Below, one piece after another: positions 29,269-39,700 of a stretch of DNA of 64,000 bases. This stretch comes from Kitagawia praeruptora. Lineage: Eukaryota; Streptophyta; Magnoliopsida; Apiales; Apiaceae. Below the pieces are notes generated by a model. The model was not told the origin of the DNA, did no database searches, and saw only the letters and a program-made list of their open reading frames with translations. The translations under genes were made by a program, and so were the position numbers. Within the stretch, counting starts at the first letter, position 1, and each line of letters begins with the position of its first letter. Location: assembly GCA_037693485.1 (NCBI GenBank), contig CM075348.1, positions 5,766,001-5,830,000 of the forward strand, given 5' to 3'.

Positions 29269-31329
29269 GAATGAAGGGGTCATTCCGATTATTTTTTCTT
29301 TGTTGCTTTGTGTTACTCTTCCTATAGAAGCTTTGTGTACTCTTACTTTTTGAGTATATTATTTGTGGTACACCTTATTTGCACTTTTTTGTTGCTAAAT
29401 TCTCGTAGTCATTTGATAGCATTCAGAAGAGATCCATAACTCCTTTTGTAGAAGTTGAATAAGTTTAGAAATGTGTGTGATCATCAAAGGTTGTTTGCCA
29501 ATCTTTTCTATTGCTTGCAATTCCTTGGTTGTACTGTTGGCGGAATTCTTTTCTTTGGCATTGTTGCAAAAATGTTAAGACTTGAATATATTAAACCAAA
29601 TCAACAGGTTGGTTTAATAATTGACTATTTGCTGTGCTACACATGAGAAATTTTGTGTAGGAGTCAACAACTTCAGGTGCTGCCATTTCCATAACTTGGA
29701 CAGAGTCGTTTTCTCAAAAGGTGCTCCTCCATTTGGTGATGGTTTCTTGTACGAGAAAGTCCAAGATAAAGTCCATTTGGTGACTATTAATTTGCTTGTT
29801 TTAGAACTTAGGTTAACATTTAATGTTTTTTCGGTGTTATGTTTTTAAATGTAACTTGAAATCATACGGAATCTGAATTTTTTGGAACGCTATTCAAAAG
29901 ACATGCTTCTTTGATATGTTGCTCTATTTGAATTTGGGAATTGGGAATTCGGTATACATCCATTTGGATAGAAAGATGTGTTCGACTTGATTAGCAATTA
30001 GTTAAAGTGTACTTAATAGTACTTCGTTGTTTTGCAAATTATTAGATCAGAGACGCTTCAAGTAAGAGTTACCAAGGGTCTGTGTTTCCAGTAATGGCCA
30101 AGTAATTTGTTTAAGTTTCATGGATTGTTAACCGGTCCTTACAATAACACCGGATGTATCTTCAGCATGTGGTGCTGTGAAACAGAGGCAAATTTTGTGC
30201 CAGTTCTTTTTTTTTAGTATCTGCTATGTCATGCTTGCATATTTTGTGAATGTGAAGCACTTGGGCACTTTCAACTCTCTCCGTGGAGCAAACATGAACT
30301 GTGGTATATGCTCTGTTTTGCAAGGACCAAGCTCAGAATGTTATGGTTTAACCATATATTCCTCCGCACTATATGCAACATAAGGCCCTAAAAGGCACAA
30401 ATCAGAATTACGACTTCTAATAAAGCGTTTCTCCTGTACCATTAAACTGGAACTTCTGTAGCACCATATGCAGAGAGTAATTGTATTCGCTTCTGTATGA
30501 ATATGATGACTGTTATCGAGGGACAACAACTCTCTCTAGAATAAACAGAAGTTGCTGTTTAGTAGTCTTCATTTTACAAGAAGGAGACTAGTTTTTGATG
30601 TTATCATATTTTTTGTACATTAAACCAAGGAAGAAGCATAGAGATCTAATTTCACTAAAGATTTATTAACCATACAACCGTAGACAGACTATAAGCTTTG
30701 TATGTTGAAATTAACGGCTGAGGTCTTAATTGTTTGGAGAGCTCATGTGGTTTCAATAATACATTTGAGCTTCTCCGTCGCGATGACACTATTCGAGTTT
30801 AGCTGCAATTCCACTATTCGAGTTTAAAAGCAATTGTGCGCAGCATCAGCAATAATCTGTATAAGCAACTTCTTAAAAATGCTGAGAAACAAAAATTCGT
30901 TAGGGATCAAGTAGCTGTATGTTATTGGATTTGGGCTAATGGGCATGCTTATTGCTCTCTTTTTGACTTCGTACTATTTCTAAACTAAACTATTAATTCA
31001 TTTGACTTCCTAATTCTTGAATAATATAACTTCTTACTACAAGCAATTAAAACCACGGCCATGATTCATTTGACTTCCTAATTCTTAAATAATATGACAT
31101 CTTACTACAAGCAATTTAAACCACTGCCATGACAGTAAGATGGAAACTAAACATCAAGAACAACTTTAGTACAAAGTGAATAAGCCTACCTAGAAAGTAC
31201 AAAAGACTTCAGGACTAGACAATAGACACACTAATAGTATCCAAAAATCCTCAAACATGCAATAATCCATCAAATTTAAGGACCAGACAGTCGATCATCT
31301 CCATTGAAACCAATATCAAGAGTAGTACC
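29269..31329. other. Downstream region of unit B
   Basis: Collinear with the flanks of units A and C, in diverged form. It contains the conserved block at 29608-29760, the roughly 170-base segment at 30190-30370 (also near 1810-2000) and sequence matching 2290-2900. No independent gene is seen. Confidence 0.55.
29608..29760 (+). other. Conserved downstream block (candidate exon), unit B
   Basis: Follows AATCAACAG and contains EKFCVGVNNFRCCHFHNLD in the forward frame. It has one extra codon relative to unit A. Confidence 0.42.
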
Positions 31330-31822
31330 CGGAGTTTCAAATGTTCTCCAAATTTCTGTCATCTTCTCCAAATGAAGAGTCTGCACATCTTTGAATTTAG
31401 TTCTAGCATGAGCAATGTGGGATTGCAGATCTTGTAGTTTCTTTTGGCATCATCAACGAGAGCCTGCAGATTTTGTAGTTTACTTTTGTCGTTATCAATA
31501 CGACAATCAATTGCATGTAGCTTGGAAATTAGAGGCTCTGAAAACCGGAGATGGCCAATATAGTCCAGGCGCTTCACCACCCAACTTACATTGAATCCCA
31601 GATTCAGCAAGTAAGCGAAATTATTCATGTACTCAACGATAATCTCATAATGAACCCTAGTCATAGATATTTTAGTAAACTCATTCAGTAAAGTGCACAA
31701 CATATTCAGACTCATTGTACATAAGTTCTTGTTTTTCGTGGTGAAGTGCTCAAAGATTTCATGGTACTCACATATAATGCGATCGAGTAGGCATACTCAC
31801 ATATAATGCGATCGAGTAGGCT
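31330..31822 (-). pseudogene. Coiled-coil gene fragment, unit B (left piece)
   Basis: The best-preserved copy of the minus-strand fragment. From 31715 the frame reads FTKISMTRVHYEIIVEYMNN, then FNVSWVVKRLDYIGHLRFSE, ELHAIDCRID-like and DDAKRNYK over 118 codons. Leucines and charged residues are spaced as in a coiled coil. No start, zinc finger or enzyme motif is seen. The 5' part (31554-31822) is present a second time at 37872-38140 beyond the gypsy element. A 31-base stretch, ACTCACATATAATGCGATCG plus 11 bases, is itself doubled at 31761-31821. Confidence 0.5.
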
Positions 31823-31879
31823 AATCTTCCTGTCATTTAAATCGCCTTGATATCTTTTTGAGGTTTTCTTGTGTTGCAG

Positions 31880-32907
31880 TTTCGGGAAAGAAGTTACGTC
31901 AGGCGATCGTTGATAGAGAAAAGATGCCTTCTGATGAATTTTTGGCAATGATGTTGAAACAGAAAGCTGGCGTTCCTTCAAAGGTGGGAGATGTGGTAGA
32001 AAAGAAGGCAGGAGGAGCTCCTCTGGTCGTGGTATCTTCGGCTCTTGAGAATACTACAAACACCTCTTCTGACATCGAAGCTCCGACCGGTAAAGATCGC
32101 GAAAGGAAAAGGCATCGAGATAGCAACACTTCGCGTCACCATACCAAGAAACCTAAGGACGTTATTCATTCTGGCGGAACCGATGATGTGCGAACCTCTG
32201 TTGAGCGGGGTGTGCCACCGCCCTCTGAGTCTTCTGCCCCTGGTTCCAAGCTTTCTGTCGTCGGGGTGGCTCGCGTGTGTCGTTCTTATGTTGACAAGGT
32301 ATATCTTTTGAATGGCTTCCTTTTTCTATTTCCTTCATTTCCATTTCCTTGGTAATTTGTCATTTGTTTTACAGTTGGCCATTGAATTGGACAAATTTCT
32401 GAGCTCGGGGAGCAAAGTTGATACTGCTGAAGTTACGCGCTTGCGTCGTGAAGTAGAGGAACTAATCGCATCCAAAAGTAACTTGGAGAAACGAAATGCT
32501 GAACTCTTGAATAGAAGAGGGCGTCGGCGGACAAGGTGTCTCAGTTGCTATCCGAGAATTCAACCCTTGTTTCGGAATGTGATTCGTTGACTACTGCTTC
32601 AAAATCCCATGAGTCTAGCTTGTCTGAGATGAACCTGACTCTCTCACAGGTGAGATCAAGCAACGCAGAGGCTGTAAAGGCATTGACTTTGGAGAGAGAT
32701 GGGGCTCTTGCCGACCTGGAGAAACTACGGAGTGAATTGCAGCGAACCCGAGAAGAATCCGTTAAGTCTTTTTATGATGGTTTCCGTACTAGTGGTGATC
32801 GTTTTGCTTTAGCTGGAATAGATGTGAGTGGTCACACTTTTGAAGTGTATCTTGCTGAGCTTCAAAGTAGGCTTAATCCAGAAGTGGCGAAGTCCTCGAA
32901 CCCATGA
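31880..32907 (+). pseudogene. Antisense ORF of gypsy element (coiled-coil, spliced), damaged
   Basis: Runs opposite to gag-pol. A splice acceptor (TTGTGTTGCAG, ending 31879) opens an exon reading VSGKKLRQAIVDREKMPSDE. A good GT...AG intron of 76 bases (32299-32374) joins it in frame to LAIELDKFLSSG. The rest has strong heptads (VTRLRREVEELIASKSNLEK; later LEKLRSELQRTREESVKSFY). A frameshift between about 32510 and 32535 separates the last part (32536-32907, ending AKSSNP). Upstream exons are missing because the element is truncated. The layout suggests the putative gypsy-type transposon protein family of plants; its function is unknown. Confidence 0.65.
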
Positions 32908-33360
32908 GGTGTCGAGGAATAATAATAAAATTTGGTTGTGGTACCTGGGGAATGCCCTATAGGCTTATGTCGTATTTACCTTTTGTCGTGTTTATTTTGA
33001 AACTGTTGAACTTTTGTTCCCTGGGAAATTTTCAATGTATCCAAGAATTTGCGAAGATATGCTAATTGAAAAGTATGATTTTTTTTTATCTACTAATATG
33101 CGCAAAAAGAAAAGACTTTTTTTAAAAAAAAATCAACTTAGCCAAAGGATTTGAGAGAAAGTGACGAAAAGAAATCAAGATACTAATTTTTCTTATAGAC
33201 CAAACAAAAGTAATAAATCACAAACGAAAGTAACACAAAAGTTTGAAAATTCAACTTGGACTTGAAAATCAAATGACGCTTTTACAACGATAATTTGAAA
33301 TAAGCTAACCTTATTACATAATTTAACTTGGAAACTTTTCCGATGACTTCGGAGAAACTT
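32908..33360. other. Spacer between antisense ORF and pol
   Basis: AT-rich, with no open frame on either strand that I would call. Confidence 0.5.
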
Positions 33361-36300
33361 TTAGGCATAATACTTCTTAAGGTGGACTGCATTCCATGTG
33401 TTGGGGATTGGCGAACCGTCGAGGTGAGCAAGCTTGTAGGTTCCCGGTCTCACGACCTTGGTTACTTTATAAGGACCTTCCCAGGGAGGAAAGAGCTTGC
33501 TTGTTTTAGAAGGAATGGACACTGCTGATTCTCGTAGAACTAGATCGTTAACCCTAAAGGCCCTGGAGCTCACTTTGGAATTGTAGTACTTAGCCACTTT
33601 CTCTTGATATTTCTCAATTTTGGAAAGAGCCGTGTCACGTACCTCCTCGATTAGATCGGTGTTAAGGCGAAGACCCTCTTGCGATGACTCCAGGCAGAAA
33701 TGTTCTATCCTTGCTGACCCCAAACTTACCTCCAAAGGTATAACAACCTCCATCCCATAGGCTAATTTGAAAGGTGTTTCCCTTGTAGCTGCCTTCGGAG
33801 TAGTCCTTAATCCCCAAAGCACATTGGGCAGTTCGTCAACCCAATTCCCTTTTGCGTCTAAGAGTCTTTTCTTAATTCCCTGAAGAATTGCCTTGTTAGT
33901 TATCTCTAGTTGACCGTTTGCTTGAGGATAGGCTACTACAAGAGCAAAGACAAGCTTCTCAATCTTGTTGTACCTCGTTTCAGCGGCTTTGAGGACATGT
34001 CTTACGAAATAAACCGGGTTTTGTTCCGTCCCTACATCTTTGACTAGAATTGCCGCAACTGTGAAGTCCGAGGCCGATATATATAACTTCAGTGGTTCAC
34101 AAGGTATCGCCCTTGAAAGGATTGGTGGAGAGGAGAGAAACTCTTTTATTTCTTTCAAGCTTTGATCACATTCGCTTGTCCATGAGAATTTTTTAGACTT
34201 TAATGCGGTCTTCAAAGTTTCATACATTGGGAAGCATTTTTTGGATGATTGAGGTTTGAATCGACGAAGTGCCGTGATACACCCCGTAAGAGTTTGGAGG
34301 TCTTTGAGGCTCGAGGGCACCGACATCTCTTGTATCGCTTTAATCTGCTTTGGATCAGCCTCTATGCCGCGCCTTGTCAAGAGAAACCCCAGGAACTTAC
34401 CACCACTTAGCCCGAATGAGCATTTTGCAGGATTAAGCATGATTTTATTCTCACGGACTCTAGAAAAGGTTTCTTCAAGATATTTGATATGGTCCTCCGC
34501 TTTTTTGGATTTGACGATCATATCATCGACATAAACCTGCATATTCCTTCCGATTTGCGGAGCAAATATGGTATCCATCATCTTTTGAAAGGTAGCTCCT
34601 GCATTTAACAACCCGAAAGGAAGGACTTTAAAAGCGAAGACACCTTTATGGGTGATAAACGCTGTATCATCCTGATCTTCTTTTGCCATTTTTATCTGGT
34701 TATAACCCGAAAAAGCATCCATAAATGAGATTAGCTCATGACCTGCTGTGGAGTCGATGAGCTGGTCGATGTTTGAAAGTGGGTAGAAGTCCTTAGGACA
34801 TGCCCTGTTGAGGTCCGAATAGTCAATACACATCCGCCACTTTCCATTACTTTTTTTCACTAGGACCGTATTTGTGATCCATCGAGGGAATTGAACCTCT
34901 TTAATGAACCCTGCTGCTAGCAAATGCTCTAATTCTTTGTTAATCGCCTCTTGTTTTTCCAAGGAGAAGACCCGTTTTTTCTGCTTCACAGGTCTCGTCC
35001 CCAACTTAATGTTTAGCCTATGTTGAGCAATAGTTTCAGGAATTCCAGGCATGTCAAATGGCTCCCAAGCAAATATGTCCGAGAAATTTTGTAACAGAGT
35101 TTCCAGTTTGCTTTTTATTGGACCAGGTAAGCTCGCTCCTATTTTTGTTGTCTTATCTGGTTGGTGTGGATACAACCTTACCTCTTCCATGTCCTCGAGA
35201 GGTTCGCAGGTCAGAACTTTCGGAATATCAATTATCTCACGAGGATCGACGTCAATGACCTGGTTGACTGAATTTGGGTGCTGTATTTGTTTTTTTGGAA
35301 TGGCATTACCCAGGTAGCATTGGCGGGAAACTTGATGGTCGCCTACAACTTCACCAACACCGAATTCCGTAGGGAACTTCATCTTAAGATGAGGGATTGA
35401 TGTCACAGCTCGCAAGGCAGAAAGAGTGGTTCTTCCAATGATGGCGTTATACGATGAGATTGCATTAACGACATGGAATTTAACCATTTGCCAAGATTGG
35501 CAGGGCGACTGACCGAAAAACACCGGCAGGTCGATGGTTCCCACCACTTTTACCTCATTGCTAGTAAACCCGTATAAAGGAGTTTCCGTAGAATTATTCA
35601 TTCTCCGGTCACCAAGATCCATCCTTGAATAAGCTCCGTGATATAAAATATCTACCGAGCTGTCGTTATCTACCAGTATTTTCTTCACGGTGTTTGTCCC
35701 AATTTTTTCTGTTATGACCAAAGCATCTTGGTGATCTTCAATTATTCCCTCCGGATAATCGTCATCTGAAAATGATATCACTAGAGATGGGTTTTTCCTT
35801 GGCCTTTTGTGGCCGAGATGACAGACCTCTCTGGCGTACAACTTCTTTGCATTGTTAGAAGCTCCACCTACTGAATGTCCCCCTGAGATAACATTAATAA
35901 CTCTATCATGATCATGGGTACTGCGACGAGGTTCCAAATCTCTCTGTACGAAATGGGAGAGTTGACCACTTTGAATTTTATCCTCAATTAAGTTTTTTAA
36001 CTGATAACACCTCTCTGTTACATGACCTGTATCTTCATGGAAATCGCAATACTTGTTACTAGGAGGTCTTCCAGGATTCATGGATCTTGGAGGAACATAT
36101 GACGGATCTATTTTGAGAAGAGCTAGTATCGTTGTTCTATCAGTATTGAGTTTTATGAATTCTTTCTCCTCACGGGGTCCGGGAGGCCACGACCTCGTGG
36201 GTTGTGATTGCCTTGCATCTGATTCCACTTTAGTGGTTGGGAGAGATGTTTGCTCGAGCCTTTCTGAAGTATCCGAGGTTCGATGCCCGCTTCTTCTGTC

Positions 36301-37560
36301 TTCCTTGTGATTATGCCATTTTGAAGATCGGGGTGAGCTCTTGTCGTGGCGGGATCGTGGTGATCGACTATGTTGAATACTTCCTACCGCTTCTTGAAGA
36401 GTGAGACGGTGCTCAAAGATTTGCATCGCTGCTTGAAGAGTTCTTGGATTCTTATCGAAGAATTCTTCTAACAACTGGTTGTGTCGTGACTTGTCGACGC
36501 CTGCTGCCAAATAATTAATATCTAGCTCCTCAATGAGGTTCAGAATTTATGATATTTCTGCTCGGAACCTTGTCAAATAGTCACGTAGAGGCTCGTCCAC
36601 TTTTTGTCGTATAGTCATTAAAGATGCAGTGATTTTCCCCCCTTTCTTGTTACTAGAGAACCGGGTACGGAACTTTCCTTTTAAGCTACCCCATGAATCA
36701 ATGGAGCGAGGTGGTAAATTATTATACCACCGAAGAGCAGTTATCTTGAAACAGGTTGAGAAAAAACGGCACCTCGCTACTTCGTTATGACCGAAGAAAT
36801 CCATTCGTCCATCGAAAACATTGATGAAGTTGGCTGGATCGGCAGATCCTTCGAACTGTTCAATAAGGGGGACCTTCAAATCTCTGTTGATTTTTGCTCT
36901 TTCAATCTCTTCAGTCAACGGACTTTCTGACGGAATTTCCACTCCTCCTGAATGTGTTCTCATGAAGTCTTTGAACATTTCTACATCACCCTGTAACTTA
37001 GACAAGCTCGGATTGTCATTTTTATGAAACGACGATCTATAGGAGTCCTCTTCATCCTATGTACCACACTCTCTATTTCGTCTAGTTCGTCGTTTTGAAC
37101 TAAAAGAGGCTGACGAGTCGTCTTGTCGAGAGTAATCATTTTCTAGAGTTTGTTTCCACGAAGACTCATAATCACTCGTCTGATATTCAGAAGAAACTCG
37201 GACCTCAGAATTAACGTTCTCCAACTCATGACGCAGGCGCATAATTTCTCGCTTTTGCCTGATCTTTTCGGCTAAGATCTGGCGCTATCTCTCTAGAGAT
37301 AAGAGCTCATCGTCCTCTCTCTGTTCATGCGGTTCTGGGCGAGCTTGTTCTAACATGTTTCTTTTGAGCTTGATTTTTTCTAAATGCAACCTTGCATCGC
37401 TTGACAAAACCTTCTTTCCTTGAGATGTTTCAACGAGAGTTCGCTCAGCTTTTCGCACTTTCCTCCGTCTAGAACTCGGCTCAGATTGATTCGGACGTTC
37501 AACGGAACATGTATCTATCCCTTCCTGAAACAAGCGTTTGGAAGGAACCTCCTGCATCAT
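33361..37560 (-). pseudogene. Gypsy gag-pol polyprotein, three stops and an internal deletion
   Basis: One continuous minus-strand frame from the ATG at 37560, interrupted by TAG (37285-37287), TAG (37057-37059) and TAA (36547-36549). The gag core follows about 37005 (FINVFDGRMDFFGH, ALRWYNNLPPRSIDSW). A zinc-knuckle-like KYCDFHEDTGHVTERCYQLK lies near 36030. The protease region reads LVDNDSSVDIL near 35670, with the active-site glycine changed. RT has VLPFGLLNAGATFQ and QVYVDDMIVKS (34520-34650). RNase H begins (LYISASDF, near 34075), but at about 33932 the frame jumps from KLVFALVVA straight to YPQANGQLEITN. Most of RNase H and the first two integrase acidic residues are lost; the last glutamate and the C-terminal domain (FPPWEGPYKV) remain. 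It cannot be active. Confidence 0.88.
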
Positions 37561-37682
37561 TGGTTTATTTGCCTTTTTAACACTACTTATCTCCTTTGTA
37601 GGGGGGAAGATTTCCTATTTCTCTCAAACTCTGCCATCGCTACTTGTCACCGGAAAAACTCGGCCGAAGAGGAGATCAGTCC

Positions 37683-37699
37683 CCTCCTTCTAGCGCCAT
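37683..37699 (-). promoter_or_regulatory. Primer binding site region of gypsy element
   Basis: The minus strand reads ATGGCGCTAGAAGG directly after the LTR end TAACA. TGGCGC is the usual start of the Tat-lineage primer site. The pairing tRNA cannot be fixed from this decayed copy. Confidence 0.6.
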
Positions 37700-37871
37700 T
37701 GTTACAGCATATATTCTAATCCTCTATTTTCCAACCCTTTTACAATATTCCTTTCATCCTTTCATCTATTTATAAGTCTTTTGCTGGGCTTGGGCCGCTC
37801 TCTTTCCTTCTTGGACTGGTCTTTATCCTTCTTTGGGCTGGTCTTTATCCTTCTTTGGGCTGGGCCCAACA
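37700..37871 (-). repeat. 5' LTR of gypsy element, 172 bp
   Basis: On the minus strand it begins TGTTGGGCCCAGCCCAAAG and ends TAACA. It holds a TATA-like TTATAAATA (37767-37775) and a doubled GGATAAAGACCAGCCCAAAG-type repeat upstream of it. It is short for this lineage. The 3' partner is missing. Confidence 0.7.
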
Positions 37872-38190
37872 GCCAATATAGTCCAGGCGCTTCACCACCC
37901 AACTTACATTGAATCACAGATTCAGCAAGTAAGCAAAATTATTCCTGTACTCAACGATAATCTAAGAATGAACCCTAGTCATAGATATTTTAGTAAACTC
38001 ATTCAGTGAAGTGCACAACATATTCAGACTCATTGTACATAAGTTCTTGTTTTTCGTGGTGAAGTGCTCAAAGATTTCTAGGTACTCACATATAATACGA
38101 TCGAGTAGGCATACAAATTCGGACTTAACCTCGTGATCCTGCCATAACCCAAAACCACTATAACTCTTAGAAGAGCTCACACGGTAATGT
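37872..38190 (-). pseudogene. Coiled-coil gene fragment, unit B (right piece)
   Basis: Minus-strand frame 38180-37962 reads SEFVCLLDRIICEYLEIFEH and KNKNLCTMSLNMLCTSLNEF, then closes. It is the same sequence as 31554-31822 but extends further 5'. Together with 31330-31822 it represents one fragment, broken by the gypsy element with a duplication of the junction. Confidence 0.55.
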
Positions 38191-39650
38191 TGTCAACACT
38201 CAGGATTTTATTAATATATTGGCAAAATTTAAAATTCATTGACTTATTTGAGAAAAATAATATATTCATTCCCTAATGCAAGGATTTTAATTATATATTG
38301 ACAAGATTTAGAATTCACTGACTTGTTTCTTCATAATCCTGTAGTAGCTTCACGGCTTCACCGACTCCGGCATATAAAGTTGGAAATCTCAGAAAGTACA
38401 GAAGAAACACATAACATCAATCGGATGAGCAGTAATCTGAATGAGCATCGACTCAACAAACACATCAAAACATGATGTTTCGTTTGTTTTTAAGAATCTT
38501 CATGCTTTATTTCAAAAAAAAAAAAAGAATCTTCATGCTTCGTAATCCCTACTAATAATTTAAGTATTAGTGTCAATAGCAAATAATTATTCAGGACGTC
38601 GAAGAACAAATACGAGAGAGCACCAATATTACTTCCTCTAAGGGGCCATGCTTGCAACTAATGTGTCCGTCACAAAATACATCTTTGACTTTTTAAGTGA
38701 ATAAAAATATAGTTCCACATATTATTTTTTTAAATTTCTTTTTTTGAATTAAAATTTGATATTTAAAGTTTAATTCACAAAAAAAAATTAAAAATAATAT
38801 ACGAAACTATCATATTTATGCACCTTAAAATACGGATAAAAAGTTAAGGAACATGTATTTTGGGACGGAGAGAGTAATTTTATATTGCTGTTAATTCAAG
38901 GACTACTGATACCTAAAATTGTTTTTTTTTGAAAATAATGTACATCATATTTAACTTTTGAAAATAAATTCCTGTAATAACATGAGTTATACTTATACTT
39001 GCCATTTACGAATGGTGGCCAGTGTTGTAAAAAGTAGGAATTGGACTTAATCGGTACAGACATTGTTCAGGAATTAATCGAGTATTTGGGGATGAATCGG
39101 AATGATTAATCGGATAATCGGATTATTAATCAGTACGGTAACCCATGAAAAAGGGGCACAAATGTGTATGTATTTGGGCCTCAAAATCAAAATATATAGG
39201 CCACCTGTTTCTGGAAGCCCAAAAAAATTGTATTAATAAACGGTGGGCTTCAAACAAAGAAAAGCGGCGATATGCAGATTAAAACAAATTTTAATTAATT
39301 TATATAAAATAACAAATTTTTATATTTCTTTTACAAAAATACAATTTTGCAATCGAATGTAACAAAACGCAATCAAAATCAACCTTAACTGCAACAAAAA
39401 AATGGCTATTTTTTTAAAAAAGATATATTGCAAGTCGTATATTAAATGATACATGCATTTTATTGCTTTTAGTTTAAACTATATTTTTAGAAAATATAAA
39501 AATCGCAAATAAATTGAGAATATATACTATTTAAATAATTTCTCTTCCTAAAATGGTAAGTTAAAATAATATAAACTAATATTTTGTTGAAAATCGCTAA
39601 TAAATTCTCAACTGATCACGATGAAAACGCTATCCCTAACCCTGCCCTTC
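38191..39650. other. Intergenic, upstream region of unit C
   Basis: AT-rich. About 39150-39270 matches 3600-3710 and 42850-42960, the conserved upstream region of the F-box genes (ACCTGTTTCTGGAAGCCC, ACGGTGGG). No gene is seen. Confidence 0.5.
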
Positions 39651-39700
39651 CGGATTTTTTCGCTGTCATTGGTCTCCAAAATTTGTTCCTTTAGAATTGC

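Larger units (their letters stand above)
31823..37871 (-). mobile_element. Truncated Ty3/gypsy element (Tat/Grande-like), decayed
   Basis: Minus-strand element. It has a 5' LTR (37700-37871), a primer binding site beside it, gag-pol in one frame broken by three stops and a deletion (37560-33361), and an antisense spliced ORF in the 3' region (31880-32907). The antisense coiled-coil ORF downstream of pol is typical of the Grande-type branch of Tat gypsy elements. No 3' LTR lies at the left end, where element sequence abuts unit B directly. Instead of a short target duplication, about 270 bases of unit B are present on both sides. Confidence 0.8.

Noticed and set aside
34256..36310. Plus-strand open frames opposite gypsy pol
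   Set aside because: Mirror frames of the pol coding region with low-complexity, serine-rich translations and no start context.
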